The notes below the pieces were generated by a model that did no database searches, had not been told where the DNA came from, and worked only from the letters and a program-made list of their open reading frames with translations. From Caryophanales bacterium (GTDB taxonomy: Bacteria; Bacillota; Bacilli; Exiguobacteriales; Exiguobacteriaceae), in contig CABIYO010000004.1 of the NCBI GenBank assembly GCA_902362975.1, forward strand, positions 1 through 64,000: a stretch of 64,000 nt of DNA, in the 5' to 3' direction. Below are positions 26,796 through 35,174 of the stretch, piece by piece. Numbering within the stretch: position 1 is the first letter of the stretch; every line of letters begins with the position of its first letter. The translations under genes were made by a program, and so were the position numbers.

Positions 26796-27360
26796 GCTCG
26801 ACCGCCTCCTTCCATTCTTGAAGTAAGCTGAGACCAAATGATCCGCTCTTTTCCGGGTGGAACTGCATGCCCGTCACGAGCCCTTTTTGAACGATTGCCG
26901 GAACTTTTTCACCCATATAATCAGTTGCCGCCACGATGTAATCGTCGGCCGTCACGGCATGGTAAGAGTGGACAAAATAGACATCCTCATCGCGAAGGAT
27001 CGAGTTCCATCCGACGTGTGGGAGACGCTTCGCTCGCATCCGTTCGACCGTTCCCGGAATCAACCCGAGACCTTTCGTCGGCATACCTTCCGTGCTCGAA
27101 TCAAACAAGAGCTGCATCCCAAGACAGATCCCTAAAAACGGCTTTTCCGTCGCCATCTGTTGCAATAGTGGGATAAGACCCGTCTGTTCGAGCGATTGCA
27201 TCGCTTGCGGGAAGGCACCGACCCCAGGAAGTAAAACGGCATCCGCCTCTTCAATTTGATTTGCATCGTTCGTGATCACAACGTAGCAACCGATGGCTCG
27301 TAATGCACGTTCGACGTTAAATACGTTTCCCATACCATAATCGATGACCGCTACTTTCAT
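26773..27360 (-). CDS. hisH: Imidazole glycerol phosphate synthase glutaminase subunit HisH
   Basis: 195-aa class I glutamine amidotransferase feeding ammonia to HisF. Nucleophile cysteine in PFLGICLGMQLLF, histidine and glutamate in GMQFHPEKSG, and the N-terminal VAVIDYGMGN. The ATG at 27360 overlaps the hisB stop as ATGA; the ATG four codons earlier has no spaced ribosome site. Confidence 0.96.
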   Translation of the reverse strand: MKVAVIDYGMGNVFNVERALRAIGCYVVITNDANQIEEADAVLLPGVGAFPQAMQSLEQTGLIPLLQQMATEKPFLGICLGMQLLFDSSTEGMPTKGLGLIPGTVERMRAKRLPHVGWNSILRDEDVYFVHSYHAVTADDYIVAATDYMGEKVPAIVQKGLVTGMQFHPEKSGSFGLSLLQEWKEAVEREITTRH

Positions 27361-27944
27361 CCTTCGATCCATCCTTTCGTAGAAGGGAGACGGTTCGTTC
27401 CATCGCTAGAGACCGCTTCGGCAAGCGCTCGTCCGAACGCTTTGAACAACCCTTCAATCATGTGGTGTGAGTTCGACCCGTACAGGACAGCTAGGTGCAG
27501 TGTGAGTCGACCATTCATGGCAACGGCCCGGAAGAATTCCTCAGCGAGCTCGGTATCAAAATCGCCAAGCTTCGGATTGCGAATATCCGCTTGATAGACG
27601 AGGAAGGGACGCCCTGAAACATCAATGACCGCTCGTGCTAGCGTCTCATCCATCGGCATGTAACTCGACCCGTAGCGGCGAATCCCGACTTTATCCCCGA
27701 GTGACTTGGCGATGAGCTGACCGAGTGCGATCCCGACATCCTCGACCGTATGGTGGGCATCGATCCACGTATCGCCTTCTACTTTCACGTCTAAATCCAT
27801 CTGACTGTGAAAAGCAAGTAATGTCAACATGTGATTGAAGAAGCCGACCCCTGTTTGAATGGAGCTTTCTCCTGTCCCATCTAAATTGACTCGAATCTCA
27901 ATTTTTGTCTCTTTCGTCTCACGCTTTAGTTCAGCTGTTCTCAA
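27357..27944 (-). CDS. hisB: Imidazoleglycerol-phosphate dehydratase HisB
   Basis: 195 aa, monofunctional dehydratase (step 7) without a fused phosphatase. Mn-binding histidine clusters DAHHTVEDVGIALGQ and SHHMIEGLFKAFGRAL, plus GVGFFNHML and DFDTELAEEFFRA. The start is TTG with GAGGTGA seven bases upstream, 14 bp inside hisC. Confidence 0.96.
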   Translation of the reverse strand: MRTAELKRETKETKIEIRVNLDGTGESSIQTGVGFFNHMLTLLAFHSQMDLDVKVEGDTWIDAHHTVEDVGIALGQLIAKSLGDKVGIRRYGSSYMPMDETLARAVIDVSGRPFLVYQADIRNPKLGDFDTELAEEFFRAVAMNGRLTLHLAVLYGSNSHHMIEGLFKAFGRALAEAVSSDGTNRLPSTKGWIEG

Positions 27945-28947
27945 CAGAATTCACCTCTTCAATCGTTTGTCGGATCAAGGCATACGCCTCGTCTGTCCCT
28001 GCACTGACACGTAGTCCATCGGGAAAAGCACGTACATGGACCCTTTTATCAAGGAAGCGGGATGCCCATCCTTCACTATCATCCGTTTTGACATAAATGA
28101 AGTTGGCACGGCTCGGTAAAATCTCACCGACTGGTCGTAACAACTCCGTTAACTTCTCACGTTGCGCCGTATGGAACTGAATCGACTCTTGAATATACGT
28201 TTCATCTCGTAAGACGACGTTGGCAACAGCGGCACTGAGTCCACTGACATTGAATGGCGAACGGAAGCGGTCGATTTGTTCGATGATCTCTTCAGATGCA
28301 ATCATGAAACCAATCCGGAGGTTCGCAAGACCAAACGCTTTTGATAATGTCCGTAAGATGATGACGTTCGAATGTTCGTTCAAGCGAGATACAAATGAGT
28401 CCTCCATCGTGAAATCGATATAAGCTTCATCCACAACAAGATACGGTACACGTGTCGCCATGTCAGACAATTCATCAAGTGTCCACATCTTACCGGTCGG
28501 GTTATTCGGATTCGAAATCAAGACGAGTTTAGGCTCGGTTGCTCGAATGACCTCAATCAACGTCTCGTAACACAAACCCTGTTCGTCCGGTTGTGTGAAG
28601 TGCCCTCTGGCAATTTGTGTGTAGATCCCATACATCGAAAAATCTGGAGCCGGTGCGACGACACGGTCTTCCGTATCTAAAATCGCCTGACTTAAGATGG
28701 CTAATAGCTCGTCACTTCCACTCCCGACCATGAGTTGCGTCGTCTCGACTCCCGCATAGTTTGCATAACTTGATTTTAAAGCAAGCAATTCTTCGACTGG
28801 ATAACGGCTGAGCGCTTCAAGTGACACGTCTCGAATGGCTCGTTCGAGACGTTCTGGTAACGGATATTGGCTTTCATTTTGATTGAGCGCATATCCCGAA
28901 GCGGCATGAGGTACATAGCGTGGGATATTTTGATAATTTCGTCTCAT
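27931..28947 (-). CDS. hisC: Histidinol-phosphate aminotransferase HisC
   Basis: 338-aa PLP enzyme (step 8). PLP lysine in TLSKAFGLANLRIGF, NPNNPTGK, VVDEAYIDF and GSGSDELLA. Its ATG overlaps the hisD stop (ATGA). Being inside the operon, this copy is the likelier true HisC of the two in the window. Confidence 0.94.
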   Translation of the reverse strand: MRRNYQNIPRYVPHAASGYALNQNESQYPLPERLERAIRDVSLEALSRYPVEELLALKSSYANYAGVETTQLMVGSGSDELLAILSQAILDTEDRVVAPAPDFSMYGIYTQIARGHFTQPDEQGLCYETLIEVIRATEPKLVLISNPNNPTGKMWTLDELSDMATRVPYLVVDEAYIDFTMEDSFVSRLNEHSNVIILRTLSKAFGLANLRIGFMIASEEIIEQIDRFRSPFNVSGLSAAVANVVLRDETYIQESIQFHTAQREKLTELLRPVGEILPSRANFIYVKTDDSEGWASRFLDKRVHVRAFPDGLRVSAGTDEAYALIRQTIEEVNSVENS

Positions 28948-30161
28948 ACGTCCTCCATCCGAACAGCCATCGCACGGGCGTGTCCTTCTAATTGTTCTTG
29001 TTTGGCGATTCGAATCGCGGCTTTAGTAATCGTTTCATCCAGTTCTGTCATCTCGAGGAATGTCTGACGACGATAAAAGTCGTCGACCGACAGTCCACTA
29101 GAGAAGCGGGCCGTCCCGCTCGTCGGCAAGACGTGGTTCGGTCCAGCGATATAGTCTCCAAATGCTTCGGCTGCCTCATGTCCGAGGAAGAACGAACCAC
29201 CGTGACGAATCGACTGCATCAACTTTTCAGGATGTTTTACGGCCAACTGGACGTGCTCCGCGGCCATCGTGTTTGCATACTCGATCGCATCTTCTAGTGT
29301 TTTATATAAGACTCCCCCACGTTTCAATGATTCTCTGGCGATTTCTTGACGTGGTAAGAGTGAAAGTTGTCGCTCTAGTTCTTGCTCCACTTCATTGCGA
29401 AGCGTTTCTGTCGTGACGAGTGCGATTGCCGTCGCCTCCATATCATGTTCTGCTTGTGCGAGTAGATCGGCGGCAACCCACTTCGGATTCGCCGTCTCAT
29501 CGGCAATAATTAATACTTCCGACGGTCCGGCGACTGAGTCGATGCCAACGATGTGTGAGACGAGCGCCTTCGCCGTCGCAACATACGCATTTCCAGGTCC
29601 GACAACCTTATCGACCGGACGAATCGTTTCTGTCCCATATGCGAGTGCGGCAACGGCTTGGGCACCTCCGATTAGAAAACATTCATCGGCACCTGCGATT
29701 TTTGCTGCAATCAAGAGGGAAATGTCAATCCCATCTGCTTTTGGTGGGGTGACCATGACGACTCGTTTGACACCGGCCACTTTCGCCGGAATGATATTCA
29801 TCAGGACGCTCGACGGATAGACGGCTGTCCCACCCGGTACATAAACCCCTACCGAATCCAGCGGCATATAGCGTCTCCCAAGTCGGAACATCGTATCTTC
29901 GAACACATCGTCTTGTCGGACTTGGCGCGCGTGAAACGCACGAATCCGTTCTGCTGCTAACGTCAGCGCCTCTGTCAATTCAGCATACGCGACTGGCGGA
30001 TTAAAGCTTGCCAAATCTACCGATTCGATTCGATCGACCCCATCGAATTGTTTCGTCCACTCAAGCAGCGCTTCGTCTCCACGGGCTTCAATCGATTCCA
30101 CGATCGGTTTCACGGCTTCGGCCCAAGCTTCGCGCCTTGAGCGATTCGTTTCCGTACTCAT
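28944..30161 (-). CDS. hisD: Histidinol dehydrogenase HisD
   Basis: 405 aa, NAD-dependent zinc enzyme oxidising L-histidinol to histidine in two steps. YVPGGTAVYPSSVLMNIIPAKVAGV, GPGNAYVATAK, GPSEVLIIAD, AEHD and GPNHVLPTSGTARFSSGLSV are classic. I start at MSTETN, with AGGAGG seven bases upstream and ATGA overlap with hisG; this makes it slightly shorter than the ~430-residue norm. Confidence 0.96.
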   Translation of the reverse strand: MSTETNRSRREAWAEAVKPIVESIEARGDEALLEWTKQFDGVDRIESVDLASFNPPVAYAELTEALTLAAERIRAFHARQVRQDDVFEDTMFRLGRRYMPLDSVGVYVPGGTAVYPSSVLMNIIPAKVAGVKRVVMVTPPKADGIDISLLIAAKIAGADECFLIGGAQAVAALAYGTETIRPVDKVVGPGNAYVATAKALVSHIVGIDSVAGPSEVLIIADETANPKWVAADLLAQAEHDMEATAIALVTTETLRNEVEQELERQLSLLPRQEIARESLKRGGVLYKTLEDAIEYANTMAAEHVQLAVKHPEKLMQSIRHGGSFFLGHEAAEAFGDYIAGPNHVLPTSGTARFSSGLSVDDFYRRQTFLEMTELDETITKAAIRIAKQEQLEGHARAMAVRMEDV

Positions 30162-30766
30162 GCGTTTTCCTCCTGACTCAGCTTTCGAATCCACGACTTC
30201 AATTCGTCAGGCTGTTCCGCTAAAGCTGTCTCACTCGTAATGAATTTTGCATTGATTGAAAAAATCGTCTCGTATTCTTCCAAGTCGTTTGCAGCCAACG
30301 TCGCGCCTGTCTCGACGATGTCGACGATGCAATCAGCGAGTCCCGTTAACGGAGCAAGTTCGACCGACCCGTTCAATGCGATGACTTCTACGTTTTGTCG
30401 CTGTGACGCAAAGTGTGAGATAGCGATGTTCGGATATTTACTCGCCACTTTTAATTTTTTCGTTCCGTTGCGTCGAACTTTTGGACCACACACGGCCATT
30501 CGACAGCGACCGAACGGTAAATCGACGACTTCGAGTACACCTGGCGTTTTTTCTCGTAAAATATCCCCACCGACAATGCCGACATCTGCTGCTCCATGCA
30601 TCACATATTTATAGACGTCGTCCCCTTTGACGAAAATAAATTCATGATCTCCTGCTTGTACCGTCAGCTCACGCCCCCGTGTCTCCGGCCATACGGGTAA
30701 GTCACGTTCGACAAAAAATTGACGGGCAGCTTTTTCAATCCGGCCTTTCGCGACCGCTACTTTCAT
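30158..30766 (-). CDS. hisG: ATP phosphoribosyltransferase HisG, short form
   Basis: 202-aa catalytic subunit for step 1. The short form lacks the C-terminal histidine-binding domain and needs HisZ, encoded immediately upstream with ATGA overlap. Seen: VAVAKGRIEKAARQF, FVKGDDVYKYVMHGAADVGIVGGDIL and the PRPP loop DIVETGATLAANDL. Confidence 0.96.
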   Translation of the reverse strand: MKVAVAKGRIEKAARQFFVERDLPVWPETRGRELTVQAGDHEFIFVKGDDVYKYVMHGAADVGIVGGDILREKTPGVLEVVDLPFGRCRMAVCGPKVRRNGTKKLKVASKYPNIAISHFASQRQNVEVIALNGSVELAPLTGLADCIVDIVETGATLAANDLEEYETIFSINAKFITSETALAEQPDELKSWIRKLSQEENA

Positions 30767-31686
30767 TTGATCACCTCGTCTAACTGTTCTAAATCAAGCG
30801 ACATGCCGAACGCTCGTCTCGAGTGTCCGAAATGTCCATACAGTGAATCATATCGTCCTCCTGAAAGCACACGCTTGCCTTCCACACTTCCCGTCACGGT
30901 CAATCCTGAATAGTAATCAAAGTCTCCCGTTTGACCGAAATCGTAAGATACCTCTAAACCGATAGCACGTAAGTGTTGCACTGCCTCGTCCACTTCATCG
31001 ATGGCTTCTTTTAAAGACTGCGGTGCCTCAGATCGTAATTCTTCGAGTGCAGAATTCCCAATTAAAAAGGGTAGCTTTGCAATTAACGGATAGTGATACG
31101 ACTCTGCTAATTCACGCAATGATTCTAAGTTTCGAAGCGCTAAGATTTTACGGAATGTTCGTTCTTGAATGCCTGTCTCTTTCGCGATAAGCGAGATGAC
31201 AGCTGATGACCCGATTTTGATCGTCAAACGGTCTGTAGGCAGGACTCCTTCCGTCATATCGAGAAAGGATTCAATCAGAGAGCTGTCCTTCTCTTCGCCG
31301 TCGACCCATTCGAGTCCAAGCTGTTGCCGTTCGTGGGGTTGTCCGGAATGTTTGACCGTCCGACGATAGACGGCACCAGCATAAGCCACACGCATCGGTT
31401 CATGCCCGTCTGCTAACTTTCTTGCGATTTGTAATGTATAGTCAGGGCGCATGACGAGAAGTTCCCCGTCGTTCCCGAACAATCGATAATAGGCTGACTC
31501 GTCGAAGAGCGCCAAGTTTTGATAATGTGAATAGTATTCGAGAAGCGGTGGATCAATGACTGCATAGCCACTCGTCTCTGCCTTATCTAAAAATGACAAC
31601 ATCCATCGTTTCGGACGGATGACATCTCCTGATTGAAGTTCATACCAGCCTTCTGGAATCGAACCTTTTGAATTTGACCAAATCAT
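30763..31686 (-). CDS. hisZ: ATP phosphoribosyltransferase regulatory subunit HisZ
   Basis: About 307 aa, a HisRS-like catalytic-domain paralog that forms the hetero-octamer with short HisG and senses histidine. Motif-2-like MRPDYTLQIARKLAD and motif-3-like KRVLSGGRYDSLYGHFGHSRRAFGMSLDL are visible; there is no anticodon-binding domain. AAAGGGTGG precedes the ATG. First gene of the operon. Confidence 0.93.
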   Translation of the reverse strand: MIWSNSKGSIPEGWYELQSGDVIRPKRWMLSFLDKAETSGYAVIDPPLLEYYSHYQNLALFDESAYYRLFGNDGELLVMRPDYTLQIARKLADGHEPMRVAYAGAVYRRTVKHSGQPHERQQLGLEWVDGEEKDSSLIESFLDMTEGVLPTDRLTIKIGSSAVISLIAKETGIQERTFRKILALRNLESLRELAESYHYPLIAKLPFLIGNSALEELRSEAPQSLKEAIDEVDEAVQHLRAIGLEVSYDFGQTGDFDYYSGLTVTGSVEGKRVLSGGRYDSLYGHFGHSRRAFGMSLDLEQLDEVIK

Positions 31687-31711
31687 CGTAACCACCCTTT
31701 ATCTCATTATC

Positions 31712-31729
31712 ACTTTACCAAACTAAAGT
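31712..31729 (-). promoter_or_regulatory. Perfect dyad in the hisZ leader (putative operator)
   Basis: ACTTTA-N6-TAAAGT, a perfect 6+6 palindrome, lies just downstream of the predicted transcription start and upstream of the ribosome site. A repressor such as HisR could bind; identity is inferred. Confidence 0.45.
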
Positions 31730-31738
31730 AGTGTGTTA

Positions 31739-31767
31739 AATTTATCAAACAGAGAAACACCTGTCAA
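31739..31767 (-). promoter_or_regulatory. Sigma-A promoter of the his operon
   Basis: TTGACA, 17-nt spacer, TAAATT on the minus strand. It places the start near 31732, giving a leader of about 45 nt, too short for a T-box or attenuator. Confidence 0.75.
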
Positions 31768-31796
31768 CCTAATGAACTGAAAAGGATGTGTAATCG

Positions 31797-32615
31797 ATGT
31801 TTAACTTTGCTCATGATGGCCATGTGCATACCCCTTTTTGTCCACACGGTACAAATGACCCGCTTGATCATTATATTCAAGTCGGAATCGAGAAAGACCT
31901 GAAGACGATGACGTTCACAGAACATGCGCCTTTTCCCCAATCCTTCATCGACCCGGTCCCGAATCAAGACTCGGCGATGTCGATTGATTTACTTCCAGAT
32001 TACCTCGATACGTTGCATCAGATGAAGAAGCAGAATCAAGCGGTTATTGACATTAAAGTCGGATTAGAGGTCGACTTGTTGCCGCATTTGGAGAAGGAGA
32101 CCATTGCCTTACTCAAACCTTTCGCACCATTGCTTGATGAAGTCATTTTATCGCAGCATTTCCTATATGTAGATGGCACGTATATGCCGATTGATTATTC
32201 TGCCGAGACGTTTGATGAACTCGTCAAAGCACTTGGCTCATTCGAAAGCGTCATGAGAGCTTATTATGAATCGATTGAACAGGGTCTCGCATTTTCGTGG
32301 GAAGACATCCGTGTCGCTCGTATCGGGCACCTCGATCTCCCGATTAAGTATCAAAGACACTATGCATGGGACCGTTCAAAAGTAAAAGAGGAAGAAATAC
32401 GTCTGTTACAGGTGATTGCCGACCGGGGATTCGGACTTGACTTCAACACGGCCGGACTCAGAAAACCAGATTGTGGCGTACCTTACGTGGCAGGACTCGC
32501 AAAAACCGCGAATGACTTGCACATCCCGTTCACGATGGGTTCGGATGCGCATCTCGCACAAGATGTGGCGGCTGGATTCGACTTCATTGCACAAAAAAAA
32601 GCCACGTTCCTATGA
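31797..32615 (+). CDS. hisJ: Histidinol-phosphatase, PHP family
   Basis: 272 aa. PHP-fold metallophosphatase that removes phosphate from histidinol phosphate, the one step missing from the operon. Metal motifs: DGHVHTPFCPHG, FTEHAPF, SQHFLYVDG, IGHLDLP and GSDAH. AAAGGATG stands before the ATG. It is divergent from hisZ across about 110 bp, so the promoters may share control. The last codons lie in a terminator. Confidence 0.93.
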   Translation: MFNFAHDGHVHTPFCPHGTNDPLDHYIQVGIEKDLKTMTFTEHAPFPQSFIDPVPNQDSAMSIDLLPDYLDTLHQMKKQNQAVIDIKVGLEVDLLPHLEKETIALLKPFAPLLDEVILSQHFLYVDGTYMPIDYSAETFDELVKALGSFESVMRAYYESIEQGLAFSWEDIRVARIGHLDLPIKYQRHYAWDRSKVKEEEIRLLQVIADRGFGLDFNTAGLRKPDCGVPYVAGLAKTANDLHIPFTMGSDAHLAQDVAAGFDFIAQKKATFL

Positions 32616-32628
32616 ACGTGGCTTTTTG
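32593..32628. terminator. Bidirectional terminator after hisJ
   Basis: GCCACGTTC pairs with GAACGTGGC around CTAT, with A8 before and T5 after. Confidence 0.93.
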
Positions 32629-32636
32629 ACAGCGAT

Positions 32637-32705
32637 CTAGCTATCTAGATCCCCATGCTTATGGTAGACAACGATATGGCGTTCCATTTCTTCATCTGTA
32701 AACAT
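32637..32705 (-). CDS. Possible 22-residue small ORF
   Basis: ATG to TAG, reading MFTDEEMERHIVVYHKHGDLDS. It ends just before a bidirectional terminator and lies 61 nt downstream of the 116-aa gene, so it would be transcribed. No clear ribosome site is seen, and an overlapping alternative is that this is only 3' UTR. Confidence 0.25.
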   Translation of the reverse strand: MFTDEEMERHIVVYHKHGDLDS

Positions 32706-32766
32706 CATACCATAACAAAAAATAGATGCAATAAAAAATTGGATGAAATGACTCACCCAATTGAGA

Positions 32767-33117
32767 TTACATTGCTGCGTATAATGTTTTTAAGTCGTTT
32801 GTTGCTTCTTCGTCCATCTGGATGGCCACGAGTTCAACGTATTGAAGTGCCGGATCTTGATCGTTCGACAACGCGACAATTTCAGCAGCTGCCTTATCTA
32901 ATGCCAACAAGATACCTGATACACCAAGCGTCGGATAATAACGAAGGAGTGCACGAACATGTTTTATCTCTGATACTTCATTCCCGTTAATGGTTAATGA
33001 TTTGACGGCTAGCTCCTTATGCATGCCAATCGCAAATTTATCTTCCCACACTTCTTCGAGTGTGATCAACGCCTCTACTTCATATGCACCATCTGTAAAG
33101 CGAACGAGTTTTTCCAT
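32767..33117 (-). CDS. Hypothetical cytoplasmic protein
   Basis: Not recognised. 116 aa, acidic, no membrane helix and no cysteines; a beta-rich N-terminal half (VRFTDGAYEVEALITLEEVWEDKFAIGMHKEL) and a helical second half. GAGAGGGGAATTTAC lies before the ATG. It is monocistronic or linked to the tiny ORF downstream. Confidence 0.6.
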   Translation of the reverse strand: MEKLVRFTDGAYEVEALITLEEVWEDKFAIGMHKELAVKSLTINGNEVSEIKHVRALLRYYPTLGVSGILLALDKAAAEIVALSNDQDPALQYVELVAIQMDEEATNDLKTLYAAM

Positions 33118-33225
33118 GTGTAAATTCCCCTCTCTTGAATCTACTTTTATTATATAAGAGATTTTAAAGAGTATATTGTGAAATATTGAACATTATGTGT
33201 AAAGTTTGTCTCACCTCATTTTGAA

Positions 33226-33258
33226 CAAAAAAAAGGCCCCCTCCGAGGAGGGGCGAAT
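33226..33258 (-). terminator. Terminator of the deaminase gene
   Basis: GCCCCTCC pairs with GGAGGGGGC around TC; T8 follows on the minus strand. The gap 33118-33225 shows nothing else clear. Confidence 0.8.
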
Positions 33259-33317
33259 AATGGAAGAGTAAAACACCATTGGCAGTACATTAATAATATA
33301 TCACCTAATGAAAACGT

Positions 33318-33893
33318 TTACAATGTATTTTTGTACATTTTTTCAAGTGGCATATGTAACACTTCAATCCCGCTTTCACGCATCAATTCTAACCCATCCC
33401 CATGCTCATAACCGACGGCATATACGACTCGCGCGACACGTGCCGCAATTAAGGCGAGTGAACAGGCATGACATGGTGAATGCGTGACATACGCTGTCGC
33501 ACCAAATGCATTCGTTGAATCGGCAGCTAGCTTTCCAATCGCATTGATTTCCGCATGGATTTCATGTTGCTTCGACCAATGATGGTGATCATACGGGTCC
33601 GTACACTTGATATATGTCACACCACCCCGGATGAGTCGTGCCGGTTCATTGATCATATCGAGATCCGTCGATGCAACATAGTCGGCATGTTTATAGAACC
33701 CATCTTCTTGCTTGATATAGATTTCATTACAGTTCGTATGACCTGATGGGGTCCCATTCAGACCGATTGAGATCGGTTTTTCGTCTTTTACAAGGACACA
33801 GGCCACGCTCTTCGATGCACACTTCGAGTGCCGCTCAGCCATCATATCAGCGAATAATAACCACGTCTCATCCCACAATCGTTGCTTTTCCAC
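33318..33893 (-). CDS. dCMP deaminase-like zinc deaminase
   Basis: 191 aa. Cytidine/deoxycytidylate deaminase fold with zinc site HAEINAIGKLA and SPCHACSLALI, and the substrate loop GLNGTPSGHTNC near residue 45. Relatives convert dCMP to dUMP for dTMP synthesis (ComEB in Bacillus). Here the gene is not linked to comE, so a dCMP-deaminase-like function is likely but not certain. Confidence 0.82.
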   Translation of the reverse strand: MEKQRLWDETWLLFADMMAERHSKCASKSVACVLVKDEKPISIGLNGTPSGHTNCNEIYIKQEDGFYKHADYVASTDLDMINEPARLIRGGVTYIKCTDPYDHHHWSKQHEIHAEINAIGKLAADSTNAFGATAYVTHSPCHACSLALIAARVARVVYAVGYEHGDGLELMRESGIEVLHMPLEKMYKNTL

Positions 33894-33911
33894 TCAAGTC
33901 CCTCCTCGTAG

Positions 33912-33944
33912 AAAAGGAAAGTCTGATTGCTCAGACTTCCCCCT
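33912..33944 (-). terminator. Terminator of xpaC-yaaN
   Basis: GGAAGTCTGA pairs with TCAGACTTTCC-type complement around GCAAT; TTTTC follows on the minus strand. Confidence 0.8.
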
Positions 33945-35174
33945 TTAATATCCAGTGTCCTTTGGTAGCTCTTTATTTTTCGAGGCGATCTCGATGACCT
34001 TCTCTTTCAATTCGTGCTCCATGCGGTCAAGTTCGCGCTCGGCGTCACGACGTTTTTGTTTCCCTTCTTGCTGAATGCGTAACGTTTCATCCAACGTGGA
34101 AAGTAAGTTCTCGTGCGCGACTTTCAGTGATTCAACAGAGACAATCCCTTTTTCATTCTCTTGAGCGATTTCAATCGATGAATCTTTGAGCATCTTCGAG
34201 TTCTGCTCAAGCAGTTGGTTTGTCGTCTTCGTCACGTCCTGCTGCATACGAAGTGCCGTTTTCTGGCGCGTCAAGCTGAGCGCAAGAACGACTTGGTTTT
34301 TCCAAAGCGGAATCGTGTTGACGACCGCTGACTCGATCTTTTCAGCAAGGATTTGGTTGTTCTGCTGAATGACCCGAATCTGAGGTGCCATTTGAAGGCT
34401 GATCGTACGACTCAATTTTAAATCGTGCAACTTTTTCTCAAAACGGTCCGCTAATTGAATCATATCGTTCAATTGTTGAAGCTTCGATTGATCTTTAGAA
34501 ATTTCTACTTCTCGACGTAACGGAGCAATCTCATGTTCCCGTACATGGTCAAGCTTTGTCTCGCCCGCAGCGATATAGACGTTCAACTCTTCGAAATACC
34601 GCTTGTTCTTATCATACATCTGATCGAGCATCGTGATGTCTTTCATGAGACCGAACTTCGCACGATCGAGGTTATGGATGACCTCTTCCAAATAGACGTT
34701 CATTTTTTCGAACTGAAGCTTATAGTTTTCAGCCTTCTTCTTCGCACGACCGATGAGCGGAATGTTGTCCATGAAACTCTTTTTCTCCGGTTGAAGCATA
34801 TCCGGGTCCATCTTACGGACGTTTTGCATCAAATCAGACAACAGTTTCCCGGCTTCTCCTCCATCTTTCATCCGCACTTCCGTCAAAATTTGATCAGAGA
34901 ATTGGGAAAGTTCGCGTTGGACGTTCGACCCGAACAACATGACAGAGTCTGTCTTCTTAATATCAATGGATTCAGCCAATCGCGTGATGCGCTCACGATG
35001 CTCTTGAGGCACGTCCGGTTTCGCTTGAATGGCCGGCACTTCATGTGGTTGTGTAACAGATGACCATTCGACAGATGGGTCACTGAACCCCTCCGTCTCC
35101 GTTTTTGCTTTCGTATCAGAAGTCAGTTCTTCTTCCGGCCATGACTGCCAGTTCGTTTCATTCGATGAAGTCAT
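33945..35174 (-). CDS. yaaN: TelA/YaaN family toxic-anion-resistance protein
   Basis: 409 aa, helical and coiled-coil-rich cytoplasmic protein. Family landmarks: SVMLFGSNVQRELSQFSDQIL, IPLIGRAKKKAENY, EEVIHNLDRAKFGLMKDITMLDQMYDKNKRYFEELNVYI, SLQMAPQIRVIQQNNQILAEKIESAVVNTIPLWKNQVVLAL. Relatives (TelA, KlaA, YceH) were named for tellurite resistance and take part in envelope stress. Overlaps xpaC by 17 bp, as in Bacillus. Confidence 0.9.
   Translation of the reverse strand: MTSSNETNWQSWPEEELTSDTKAKTETEGFSDPSVEWSSVTQPHEVPAIQAKPDVPQEHRERITRLAESIDIKKTDSVMLFGSNVQRELSQFSDQILTEVRMKDGGEAGKLLSDLMQNVRKMDPDMLQPEKKSFMDNIPLIGRAKKKAENYKLQFEKMNVYLEEVIHNLDRAKFGLMKDITMLDQMYDKNKRYFEELNVYIAAGETKLDHVREHEIAPLRREVEISKDQSKLQQLNDMIQLADRFEKKLHDLKLSRTISLQMAPQIRVIQQNNQILAEKIESAVVNTIPLWKNQVVLALSLTRQKTALRMQQDVTKTTNQLLEQNSKMLKDSSIEIAQENEKGIVSVESLKVAHENLLSTLDETLRIQQEGKQKRRDAERELDRMEHELKEKVIEIASKNKELPKDTGY

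Noticed and set aside
31668-31700. AAAGGGTGGTTACG before hisZ resembling the T-box GGGTGG motif
   Set aside because: The predicted leader is only about 45 nt, with no specifier stem or terminator. The string is simply the ribosome site region.
33894-33945. Possible RNase P RNA near GGAAAGTC strings and in the 55.4-55.7 kb gap
   Set aside because: The conserved P4 core (GAGGAAAGTCC) and its partner are missing; the GGAAAGTC string is a terminator stem.
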